A DNA stretch of 6,633 nucleotides from Cyclobacteriaceae bacterium (lineage in GTDB: Bacteria; Bacteroidota; Bacteroidia; Cytophagales; Cyclobacteriaceae), in contig JAUUZS010000246.1 of assembly GCA_030589835.1 (NCBI GenBank), positions 1 to 6,633 of the forward strand, given 5' to 3'. The notes beneath the pieces were generated by a model, which saw only the letters and a list, made by a program, of their open reading frames with translations, did no database searches and was not told where the DNA came from. Numbering within the stretch: the stretch's first letter is position 1; every line of letters begins with the position of its first letter. Both the position numbers and the translations under genes were made by a program. This document shows, in pieces, positions 1 to 6,613 of this stretch.

Positions 1-459
1 CATGATCAGCTATATGGCTTGGAATGGCAGAACGAAGGAGTTATTGAACCGTTTTTAAATGCAATTTACCCGGAGGATATGGATGGAATTGATCGTACCA
101 TACAAGAGTCGGTGAAGCCTGGAGGTCTTCCACAATATGACTACGATTTCAGGGTTATATGGCCCAACAAAGAGGTGCATTGGCTATCCCTTTTTGGTGA
201 GGTAGTCCAACGCGATAAAAATGGTGTCGCAATCTTGACCAGGGGTTGTGTGTTGGACATCACCGAAAGAAAAAAAACGGAGGCGGAGCTAAAGAATCAC
301 CGTGAGCACTTCGAAGAACTCGTGGATGAAAGAACAAAAGAATTGCAAGATAAAAATACTGAATTGGAACGATTTAATAAATTATTTGTTGATCGTGAAT
401 TGCGGATTATAGAACTGAAAGAGAAGATTAAAAAGATTGAAAATAAACAAGATGAATAG
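1..459 (+). CDS. PAS-domain protein with C-terminal coiled coil, no kinase domain (3' part of gene)
   Basis: The frame is open from the first base (152 codons, then TAG), so the gene begins outside the window; the internal TTG at 19 is not a credible start. Residues 1 to about 92 are the second half of a PAS_3-type fold: YPEDMDG near residues 24-30, a FRVIWPNKEVHWL strand, and the closing DITERKK that usually ends a PAS/PAC unit. From about 93 to the end the chain is highly charged and heptad-like, with the ELVDERTKEL linker that in many sensors leads into a histidine kinase. Here it continues as ELERFNKLFVDRELRIIELK and stops, with no His-Asp H box and no ATPase. The role is probably sensory or scaffolding, with signal passed through a coiled coil or through domains lying upstream. 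Whether upstream domains include a receiver or GAF cannot be seen. The PAS call is firm; the function is inferred. Confidence 0.9.
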   Translation, partial: HDQLYGLEWQNEGVIEPFLNAIYPEDMDGIDRTIQESVKPGGLPQYDYDFRVIWPNKEVHWLSLFGEVVQRDKNGVAILTRGCVLDITERKKTEAELKNHREHFEELVDERTKELQDKNTELERFNKLFVDRELRIIELKEKIKKIENKQDE

Positions 460-550
460 CGATGTGTCCTCAACACAATAGGGAATCATATGCCGGTCAA
501 AAAGTATACCTTTGACAGTAATTCAGACGACCTGTGATTAGGTGACATTT

Positions 551-583
551 TTTGCTAAAATCAAATATTCATGATTACATTTG
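551..583 (+). promoter_or_regulatory. Bacteroidota-type promoter for the LuxR-type regulator gene
   Basis: TTTG at 551-554 and TACATTTG at 576-583 fit the Bacteroidota housekeeping pattern (-33 TTTG, -7 TAnnTTTG) with a 21-base spacer. Transcription would begin a few bases after 583, leaving a leader of about 30 bases before the ATG at 619. A second -7-like match, TACCTTTG at 507-514, lacks a visible -33 partner. The assignment rests on pattern matching alone. Confidence 0.5.
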
Positions 584-618
584 GTTTGTATAAAACGAGT
601 TAGCGTTAAAAAATTCTT

Positions 619-1269
619 ATGGGTACAATTACTTTACTTTTAATTGATGATCATCAAATGGTCAGGGAAGGATTGAAATCAATTTTTGATAATGACCCCA
701 CCTTCAAAGTAATCGGCGAAGGATCCAACGGCGTCGAAGGGCTTAATTTCTTGAAAAATAACGATGTTGATGTGATCCTGACTGATATCAATATGCCTGT
801 CATGGATGGAGTAGAATTTGTGAAAGCACTTAAAAAAAAATCAACGAAGCAATTGGTTATAGCATTATCAATGCTTGGGGAAGGCCAGCACATCAAACAA
901 ATGTTAAAAGCCGGTGCAAATGGGTATTTACTAAAAAATTGTGGCACCGATGAATTAAAAAGAGCAGTCGAAAGAGTATTCCAAGGTGAGTCTTATTTTT
1001 CACCAGAGGTTACAGAAATCATTATGCAAGACCTGAGTGGTAAAAAAGCCGGTAAAGTAGTTTTGGATGTACCACTATCGAAGCGGGAAATTGATGTACT
1101 CCACTTGATTACCAAAGAATATACGAATCATGAAATCGCAGATGAGCTGTTCATAAGCTCGAGGACCGTTGATGCTCATAAACGAAATTTGTTGGATAAA
1201 ACAGGTTCGAAAAATATTGCCGGACTGGTATTGTATGCAGTAGAAAAAAGACTGTTTAATGACTTATAA
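619..1269 (+). CDS. NarL/LuxR-family response regulator (REC-HTH)
   Basis: A 216-residue DNA-binding response regulator, the usual length for the NarL/FixJ group. The receiver covers about residues 4-122: acidic pair D10/D11, phosphoacceptor D56 in ILTDINMP, S84 at the Thr/Ser switch position, and K106 in GYLLKN. A LuxR-type helix-turn-helix follows at about 152-210: LSKREIDVLHLI opens it, HEIADELFIS is the scaffold helix and SSRTVDAHKRNLL the recognition helix. All conserved receiver residues are present, so it should be activated by phosphorylation and bind DNA as a dimer. The ATG follows an A/T-rich leader with no Shine-Dalgarno sequence. It has its own promoter and is separated by more than 500 bases from the kinases downstream. 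The HisKA_3 kinase at 3675-5849 belongs to the family that normally phosphorylates this class, so it is the likeliest partner in the window (inference). Target genes are unknown. Confidence 0.96.
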   Translation: MGTITLLLIDDHQMVREGLKSIFDNDPTFKVIGEGSNGVEGLNFLKNNDVDVILTDINMPVMDGVEFVKALKKKSTKQLVIALSMLGEGQHIKQMLKAGANGYLLKNCGTDELKRAVERVFQGESYFSPEVTEIIMQDLSGKKAGKVVLDVPLSKREIDVLHLITKEYTNHEIADELFISSRTVDAHKRNLLDKTGSKNIAGLVLYAVEKRLFNDL

Positions 1270-1284
1270 ATATTAGCTATATGC

Positions 1285-1340
1285 ATTGCACCAATTAATT
1301 TAAAAATTAGGTTTTTTACCTAGCGCAATATTATTTTTTA
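1285..1340 (+). terminator. Possible terminator after the response regulator gene
   Basis: Just past the stop codon, ATTGC (1285-1289) can pair with GCAAT (1325-1329), and inside it TAGGT (1308-1312) pairs with ACCTA (1318-1322) around a loop of five T. A T-rich stretch, TTATTTTTTA, follows at 1331-1340. The stems are short and AT-rich, so this is only a plausible intrinsic terminator. Confidence 0.3.
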
Positions 1341-1732
1341 TAAACATCTTTGTTCTACGAATATATCTTTGGAGCATCGTTAAAAGGAAAAAGATCATTT
1401 TTTTTGCCATTTTTTATAAAAATGTGATCATGGGCTAGGGTTACATCAGGTAATTTTACCACGAACAAGTGCAAGCAAAAAATAATATTAATATCCTTCG
1501 CCATGTGTGAAAAAATATTAGGCGAACTGTCTTTTTCCGAAAATAATATTGACGGCATTTGCTTTTCTTTAGCAGAAGGTAAATACCGCATTGATTATGA
1601 ATAATGAGTGACATTAATTTCCGACACTATTTTGATTGAATTGCAAAAAAAAATCTTTTAATGAATCCTAAATCAGGAAATCGTAAAATTTACGTTTTTT
1701 ATGAAAAAATATTTGGATGCTATGTCATGATA

Positions 1733-1822
1733 ATGGCAAATTTTTATAACTATATATTAATTTGGGTAATATTATCCGTGATTACCTCAGCAAACTATCT
1801 GTATTGTGAAACAAGCGTTTAA
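1733..1822 (+). CDS. Possible 29-residue hydrophobic leader peptide overlapping the kinase start
   Basis: ATG at 1733 opens a 29-codon frame that ends with TAA at 1820-1822, 17 bases into the kinase gene in another frame. The peptide has one hydrophobic stretch (YILIWVILSVITSANYL), which would suit a tiny membrane peptide. The overlap would allow translational coupling to the unusual GTG start of the kinase. No ribosome binding site is visible, and the best -7-like element (1757-1764) lies inside the frame, which would place it outside a transcript starting there. It may well be chance. Confidence 0.15.
   Translation: MANFYNYILIWVILSVITSANYLYCETSV
1757..1764 (+). promoter_or_regulatory. Weak -7-like element before the membrane kinase
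   Basis: TTAATTTG differs from TAnnTTTG in one base and sits in a T/A-rich stretch 42 bases before the GTG start, much like the spacing of the better promoter before the regulator gene. No TTTG is seen at the -33 distance, so the call is tentative. Confidence 0.25.
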
Positions 1823-3584
1823 AGTTGTATTTTTTTATACCATATTTGCGGCAATTTTTATTTTTTTAATTGACGGCATTGTATTGTGGGCTGAATTAAA
1901 CGAAATGGTCCATAACATTACCGAGATTCGATTAAGTAAGCGGTTTTTGTTTGCGGCTGGGTCGGGTATTGTCATCTATTTTGTCGCGAAATATTACTTT
2001 AATCAGCTAGAAAGGGTCTTAACGAATTCGAATGAGTACCAGGTTTTTAGTGAAAAAATCATTTCATCCTCTTCTGACGGGATCGCATTTATAGATGAAA
2101 ATGGGCATATAGTAATGAACAACCCGAGCCTGCTCAACTTTTTAAATCTCAAAAATAATAACTCCGGTGATGGTTTTTCTGTTGATCAAATTGACAACAA
2201 AAAAATTAGAACAAAAATATATACTTTTTTGAGTGCTCAATTGGCAGGGGAACAATTTTTCTTAGATACAGAACCAGGGATATGGATAAAACTATTTTTA
2301 GAACGAATTTCGGATTCCGGTGATAAAAAGATGGTGCTTTTGCGGTGCATCAACATTTCTGAACAGGTAAATAAGGAGATAACACTTGAGGAAAACGAAC
2401 AGAAATATCTATCCATTTTTCAAAAGGTTCCTTTTGGAATACTGTTAGTCGATGACGCAGGAAAAGTGAAGTATAACAATGATATGTGCCTGGAATTGAT
2501 TGGTGGAAAGCCCCAGGGGGTATCAGATTTTTTGTGGCTCAATGCAATTCATCCGGAAGATAGGAATTCATTTGATGCTGAATGGGTTCGGTCAATGACG
2601 GCGAATAGTGATTTAAAAGCCAGATGCCGCTTTGTGGTGGCTGATAAAAGTGTGGTCTGGAGAGATGTATACTCAACACATATAAAGCAATATGATCCAA
2701 ATGTTCGATTGGTGATCATACAAGACATTTCAGAACAGGTAATATTAGAGCAAAAAATTCAGGAAAATTCCGAAGAGCTCCAAATAAAAGTTGAAAAGCG
2801 AACGTATGAGATCGAGCAGAAATCAAAAAGACTCGAAGATTCTCAGCGAGCCCTTACAAACCTGCTGGAAGATGTAAACGAATTTCGGGATGAGCTTACA
2901 TCCACCAATGATTTGCTGGCCTCAGCCAATAATGAATTGGAGGCCTTTTCGTATTCTGTTTCACATGACCTTCGGGCGCCTCTTCGTTCCATAAATGGAT
3001 TTAGCCAGGCGCTTATGGAAGATTATGCCGGCAATTTGGATGAAACAGGATTGGATTTCCTGAATAGGATTCGTAAGGGGGCGATAAAAATGGGCAATCT
3101 AATTGATGATATGTTAATCCTTTCCAGGATCGCAAGAAAGGAGTTGAAAAATGATGATGTGAACATTACCAACATCGCTCAGGAAGTGCTCAATGAATTA
3201 AGCGAAACGGATCAACTGCGGAAAAATGATTGGAATGTCGAAGAAGGGATAGTTTGCAAAGGTGACGCCAACCTCCTGAGAATCCTTTTGTCCAATTTGT
3301 TGGGCAATGCATGGAAATTTACTGCCAAAGCAAAGAAGGGACAGATTATAGTAGGAAAAAAGGATCAGGATGTCATCTTTGTAAAGGATAATGGTATTGG
3401 TTTTGACATCAGGTACGGGGATAAAATATTTGAGCCATTCCAACGTATTCATTCCACTACCGAGTATAAAGGAACCGGGATTGGGCTTGCAATTGTAAAA
3501 CGAATCATTCAGAGACACCAGGGAAAAATATGGGTAGAAAGCCAGATAGACAAAGGTACTACGTTTTACTTTGAGATCTCCTGA
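1806..3584 (+). CDS. Membrane-anchored PAS-PAS-HisKA sensor histidine kinase
   Basis: A 592-residue kinase. Two membrane helices (about 6-27 and 47-64) are joined by a loop of only about 19 residues, too short for an external sensing domain, so sensing is probably done by the cytoplasmic PAS units or in the membrane. A divergent PAS lies at about 78-188, a PAS_3-like one at about 198-311 (IHPEDRN, closing VIIQDISEQV), then a long coiled coil at 312-378. The HisKA H box is FSYSVSHDLRAPLRS with phospho-acceptor H387. The ATPase has its N box at N501, G1 DNGIGFD at 528-534, F box IFEPF at 541-545 and G2 GTGIGLAIV at 556-564, so it should be active. The GTG start is forced: a TGA stands in frame at 1779 with no better start after it. 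The dimerisation type matches phytochrome-like kinases, which often use Rcp1-like receivers such as the one at 5867-6307. It is probably co-transcribed with the next kinase. The signal is unknown. Confidence 0.95.
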   Translation: MKQAFKVVFFYTIFAAIFIFLIDGIVLWAELNEMVHNITEIRLSKRFLFAAGSGIVIYFVAKYYFNQLERVLTNSNEYQVFSEKIISSSSDGIAFIDENGHIVMNNPSLLNFLNLKNNNSGDGFSVDQIDNKKIRTKIYTFLSAQLAGEQFFLDTEPGIWIKLFLERISDSGDKKMVLLRCINISEQVNKEITLEENEQKYLSIFQKVPFGILLVDDAGKVKYNNDMCLELIGGKPQGVSDFLWLNAIHPEDRNSFDAEWVRSMTANSDLKARCRFVVADKSVVWRDVYSTHIKQYDPNVRLVIIQDISEQVILEQKIQENSEELQIKVEKRTYEIEQKSKRLEDSQRALTNLLEDVNEFRDELTSTNDLLASANNELEAFSYSVSHDLRAPLRSINGFSQALMEDYAGNLDETGLDFLNRIRKGAIKMGNLIDDMLILSRIARKELKNDDVNITNIAQEVLNELSETDQLRKNDWNVEEGIVCKGDANLLRILLSNLLGNAWKFTAKAKKGQIIVGKKDQDVIFVKDNGIGFDIRYGDKIFEPFQRIHSTTEYKGTGIGLAIVKRIIQRHQGKIWVESQIDKGTTFYFEIS

Positions 3585-3674
3585 CCATAAAACGTTGGAG
3601 ATAGATTGTGGAGAAATATATAATTCAAATTGGTAGAACAGTTATAAGTGCCCTCCTCCAGGGTACCAGAACAA

Positions 3675-5849
3675 ATGGCAGCAGAAACGACGAAAATAAG
3701 ATTGTTGATCATAGAGGATTCTGAAGACGACGCCATGCTTCTTTTAAGAATGCTCAGAAAAAGCGGGTTTTCACCGGAATATATTATCGTTGACAATCAG
3801 GAATCCCTTCAAAAGGCCTTAACTACCCCTGATTTTGACCTTATCATCTCGGATTTTGACTTGAAAGGATTTACAGGGATCGAGGCGTTTGAAATGTTTC
3901 AGCAGACAAAAAAAGATATCCCCTTTATCATCGTTTCAGGAGCTATCGGAGAGGAATTGGCCGTTGAAGCAATGCGGAGAGGAGTCCAGGATTATCTTAT
4001 GAAAGATAAATTGGGCAGATTGATCCCGGTGATCAAAAGGGAGCTGAACGAAGCCCAGTTAAGAAAAGAACAGGCAGTAACCGAATTGGCCCTGGAGTAT
4101 GAACGCAATAAATTCCAGCTGCTCGTCGAAGGCGCACCTATAGCCATCATGATATTTTCAAACCAGGGCAAGATTCAGTATATCAATGATATGGCAGAAA
4201 AAACATTTGGATATGCCCTTGAAGAATATGACCCCATCACAGAATTTATCCCTAAACTATTTCAGAATGAAACGGATAGCCAATGGATGCTGAATTTTTG
4301 GACGAACGAATTTGATCCTAATAAAAAGCTGCCGGAAATTGACTTCCCATTAATATTGAGTAAAGACGGAACTCCCAAATACATAAAGTTCAGAACCGCA
4401 CCCATCAGGGATAGTTCATTTATCCTTATGGCTGAGGATATCACTAAGCTAAAAAGAACAGCCATTTCATTGGAAAATAGTCAGAAAAGACTGGAGAATA
4501 TTTTTGATACCGTCGAAGACATCATTATTGAAATAGTACAAGAGAATGAGGCATACTTCATAAGTAATGTAAATACCTCATTTACCGTCAATACAGGAAT
4601 AAGATATCATGAAGCAGTCGATCAAAAAATAGAATCTGTTTTGCTAGATGATCCTTTGCTGTTTACCTCTATAAACCGGGCCATTAAGGGTGACAATACC
4701 GTTAGCTGGGAAAATGAATTGAATTTTCCGGTTGGCAACCGGCATTGGGAAATTTTTGTCGCCCCCTTGTTTACGGATGACGGAAAGCTGTATCGTATAA
4801 TATTAACCGCAAGGGATATTACTGCAAGAAAGCAACAGGAAATAAAACTGAATAACAGTGAAAAAAAATACCGGCTTGTCTCTTCCATCGCCAGTGATGC
4901 AATTTGGGAGTGGTTTATGACAGAAGATCAAATCGAATGGAACGAGGGCATTACCACTCTTTTCGGATATGAAAAGGAAAAGATCGGGCACACCATTGAC
5001 TGGGTGAAGAGCAAGGTTCATGAGGCAGATATTGATCATCTTGAAGAAAGTTTGCAGAAAAGCCTCGGGAACAAAGAGGAAAATTGGATCGTGGGTTTTC
5101 GATTCAGATGCGCTGATGAAAGCTATAAATACGTTAACTCAATGGGGTTTATTTTTTACGACATCCATCGCAATCCGACAAGAATATTAGGAGCAATGAT
5201 CGATCAGACCCACAGATTAAAGTCTGAGGAGCTTAGAATTAAGTCTCTGGTCGATGGCGCCGATTCTGAAAGAAAGGCCATTGCAGAAGAGCTGCATGAT
5301 AACCTGGGGCAAAATCTTTCCCTGGCCAGTATTTTGCTTGACCAGGTACCTCCGGAACAAAAAGGTGAAAAGGTGGTAAAGGCTACAAAAATCATCAATA
5401 AATCTATTGAAGAAACCAGAAATATGGCACATGCCCTTATGCCAAAAGCGATTCATGATTTTGGACTGAAAGCCGCCATATTATCCTTGCTGAATAACAT
5501 TAAACTCGTTCATGATTATCAAATTAATGTGCATTTTAATTTTGACGAGGAGCGATTCAACGCAAAAATTGAAACTAATTTATATCGAATTGTACAAGAG
5601 GCGACCAATAACATCATCAAACATGCCCAGGCAAAGATCATCTTTATTCAAATGATAAAATCTGAGAGCTCCTTGTCACTTACCATAGAAGATGATGGCA
5701 TTGGCTTTGACCAGACAAAAAACCTTTCCAAAAATGGAATAGGGCTCAAAAATATTGAAAACCGCGTATATTATTTAGATGGGAAATTAACCATGGAATC
5801 TGCAGCTGGCAATGGAACATTGTTATTGATTGATCTTCCATTGCATTAA
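3675..5849 (+). CDS. Soluble hybrid kinase REC-PAS-PAS-PAS-HisKA_3-HATPase
   Basis: I chose ATG 3675 (724 residues); a GTG at 3648, right after an in-frame TAA, would add nine residues. Numbering is from ATG. An N-terminal receiver spans about 8-125, with E14/D15, phosphoacceptor D60 in IISDFD, S88 in VSGAIGEE and K110 in YLMKDK. PAS units follow at about 146-261 (closing MAEDITKLKR), 273-386 (ILTARDITARK) and 395-514 (WEWFMTEDQIEWN). The HisKA_3 dimerisation domain has ERKAIAEELHDNLGQ with phospho-acceptor H541. The ATPase has its Asn residues at 645-646, G1 DDGIGFD at 673-679 and G2 NGIGL at 687-691. There are no membrane helices. This is the NarX/DegS-type kinase class, which usually phosphorylates NarL/LuxR regulators, pointing to the regulator at 619-1269. 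The receiver at the front could let another kinase, perhaps the neighbour 90 bases upstream, tune its activity (inference). The gap before it has no clear promoter or terminator, so an operon is likely. Confidence 0.95.
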   Translation: MAAETTKIRLLIIEDSEDDAMLLLRMLRKSGFSPEYIIVDNQESLQKALTTPDFDLIISDFDLKGFTGIEAFEMFQQTKKDIPFIIVSGAIGEELAVEAMRRGVQDYLMKDKLGRLIPVIKRELNEAQLRKEQAVTELALEYERNKFQLLVEGAPIAIMIFSNQGKIQYINDMAEKTFGYALEEYDPITEFIPKLFQNETDSQWMLNFWTNEFDPNKKLPEIDFPLILSKDGTPKYIKFRTAPIRDSSFILMAEDITKLKRTAISLENSQKRLENIFDTVEDIIIEIVQENEAYFISNVNTSFTVNTGIRYHEAVDQKIESVLLDDPLLFTSINRAIKGDNTVSWENELNFPVGNRHWEIFVAPLFTDDGKLYRIILTARDITARKQQEIKLNNSEKKYRLVSSIASDAIWEWFMTEDQIEWNEGITTLFGYEKEKIGHTIDWVKSKVHEADIDHLEESLQKSLGNKEENWIVGFRFRCADESYKYVNSMGFIFYDIHRNPTRILGAMIDQTHRLKSEELRIKSLVDGADSERKAIAEELHDNLGQNLSLASILLDQVPPEQKGEKVVKATKIINKSIEETRNMAHALMPKAIHDFGLKAAILSLLNNIKLVHDYQINVHFNFDEERFNAKIETNLYRIVQEATNNIIKHAQAKIIFIQMIKSESSLSLTIEDDGIGFDQTKNLSKNGIGLKNIENRVYYLDGKLTMESAAGNGTLLLIDLPLH

Positions 5850-5866
5850 TGAACAGGGATTGCTTT

Positions 5867-6307
5867 TTATCCTTCCGGTTGCTGATTGAGCAACAACCAG
5901 TATAAGCCAACATCGCGAACAGAGCTCATAAATTTTGAAAAATCAATGGGTTTGGTGATATAACTGTTTGTACCCAGTTTATAACTTTCCTTAACATCAT
6001 TTTCTTCTTTCGAAGAAGTCAATACTACCACAGGAATACTCCTCCTGGATTCATTGCTTTTAATCTCTTTCAGGACCTGAAGACCACTAATTTTAGGAAG
6101 GTTCAAATCCAAAAGAATTACTTTAGGCCTGTGAAGAAATTTTCCTTTTTCGTCAGTAATGAATAGAAAATCCAAGGCCTCCTCACCATCCTTCACCCAA
6201 TGTATTTTATTTTCTAAATTGTTCTTTTTGAATGCTCTAAAGGTCAATTCAGCATCATCAGGATTGTCTTCTACCAGTAATATCTCAATTTTATTCTCCG
6301 AATTCAT
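5867..6307 (-). CDS. Single-domain response regulator (CheY/Rcp1-like)
   Basis: A 146-residue protein that is a receiver and nothing else. Acidic residues E13/D14 ([10 protein letters not shown]) bind magnesium, D67 in [13 protein letters not shown] is the phosphoacceptor, T97 in VVVLTSS is the switch residue and K119-P120 in YITKPIDF completes the site. The NPDDAEL start, the insertion around residues 50-62 ([13 protein letters not shown]) and the end YWLLLNQQP are typical of the Rcp1 branch, whose members take phosphate from phytochrome-like HisKA kinases and act through protein contacts because they have no output domain. The HisKA kinase at 1806-3584 is the natural candidate donor. The gene lies on the opposite strand and converges on the second kinase with 17 bases between the stop codons. 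The ATG at 6307 is the only reasonable start. A TATCTTTT on the minus strand (6336 to 6329) is near the -7 consensus, but no -33 box was found. Confidence 0.95.
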   Translation of the reverse strand: MNSENKIEILLVEDNPDDAELTFRAFKKNNLENKIHWVKDGEEALDFLFITDEKGKFLHRPKVILLDLNLPKISGLQVLKEIKSNESRRSIPVVVLTSSKEENDVKESYKLGTNSYITKPIDFSKFMSSVRDVGLYWLLLNQQPEG

Positions 6308-6439
6308 AGATTCAATTTATTCATAACAAAAAGATACACAATTACGCAATTAATATTTTAGCAACAAGTACATTATAGTGTATAAATAAGAAATCCCATT
6401 TTTAAACCAGTTGAAAATTTTATATAGTTATTTCCTAAA

Positions 6440-6459
6440 GGCAATATAGTATCATTGCC
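6440..6459. repeat. Inverted repeat GGCAAT-N8-ATTGCC
   Basis: Perfect 6-base arms at 6440-6445 and 6454-6459 around an 8-base spacer. This could be a protein-binding dyad or an RNA hairpin. The right arm is part of ATTGCCGCT (6454-6462), which recurs inverted as AGCGGCAAT at 6547-6555, so the same short motif is used in two hairpins about 90 bases apart. Confidence 0.55.
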
Positions 6460-6488
6460 GCTCAAATCGCTTATCTGGTTGATGAATT

Positions 6489-6522
6489 AAGAGCATAACC
6501 ATTAATATAGGGGCTCTTTTTT
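6489..6522 (+). terminator. Intrinsic terminator on the plus strand
   Basis: AAGAGC (6489-6494) pairs with GCTCTT (6513-6518) around an 18-base loop, and the right arm runs into six T (6517-6522). The minus-strand reading lacks a T run, so it acts on plus-strand transcripts only. No plus-strand gene lies just upstream; the transcript could be read-through from the kinase operon, which would run antisense to the receiver gene, or an unannotated small RNA. The long loop lowers certainty. Confidence 0.5.
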
Positions 6523-6548
6523 ATACAATAGTCCGTTAAATAATTAAG

Positions 6549-6582
6549 CGGCAATAGTGCCGTAATATATTAGTTCTTTGAC
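6549..6582 (+). promoter_or_regulatory. Hairpin followed by boxA-like antitermination element
   Basis: CGGCA (6549-6553) and TGCCG (6558-6562) form a 5-base stem with loop ATAG, and ten bases later GTTCTTTGACA (6572-6582) closely resembles the boxA of ribosomal RNA leaders (E. coli TGCTCTTTAACA). A hairpin followed by boxA is the order found in rrn leaders. If real, the transcript starts upstream and runs off the right edge. The downstream gene is not visible, so an rRNA operon, another antiterminated operon or chance are all open. Confidence 0.35.
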
Positions 6583-6613
6583 ACGTCTTTGATTTTTGAT
6601 GGAGTGTGGGCAA

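Larger units (their letters stand above)
1270..1805. other. 536-base region with no convincing gene
   Basis: This AT-rich gap separates the regulator from the kinase pair. I see no RNA gene or mobile element. It holds a -7-like TATCTTTG (1364-1371) without a good -33 box, an imperfect hairpin of GATCA (1393-1397) with TGATC (1425-1429), a weak stem CGTA/TACG followed by six T (1682-1700), and a TTAATTTG (1757-1764) that is one base off the -7 consensus and lies 42 bases before the kinase start. Small plus-strand frames of 33 codons (ATG 1504) and 29 codons (ATG 1733) exist. A 78-codon minus-strand frame (1355-1591) has no family features. The length suggests a regulatory region or decayed sequence. 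Confidence 0.5.

Noticed and set aside
530..553. Short stem ACCT/AGGT followed by six T as terminator of the first gene
   Set aside because: Only four pairs, with five unpaired bases before the T run. The T run is better explained as part of the -33 region at 551.
654..947. Long minus-strand reading frame opposite the response regulator
   Set aside because: It is fully inside a gene with clear domain evidence on the other strand and resembles no protein family. The same applies to the minus-strand frames opposite the two kinases.
1355..1591. A 78-codon minus-strand reading frame starting with MRYLPSAKEKQ
   Set aside because: It has no recognisable domain, signal peptide or motif, no -7 box or ribosome binding site at its start, and lies in AT-rich DNA. 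Such frames arise by chance at this length, so I describe it only under the gap.
3585..3674. Separate promoter for the second kinase (TATAATTC near 3620)
   Set aside because: It does not fit TAnnTTTG and lacks a -33 partner at the right distance. Co-transcription with the preceding kinase is simpler.
5878..5894. Perfect 6-base stem GTTGCT/AGCAAC as a terminator between the convergent genes
   Set aside because: It lies within the last codons of the minus-strand receiver gene and has no T run on either strand, so it does not look like an intrinsic terminator.
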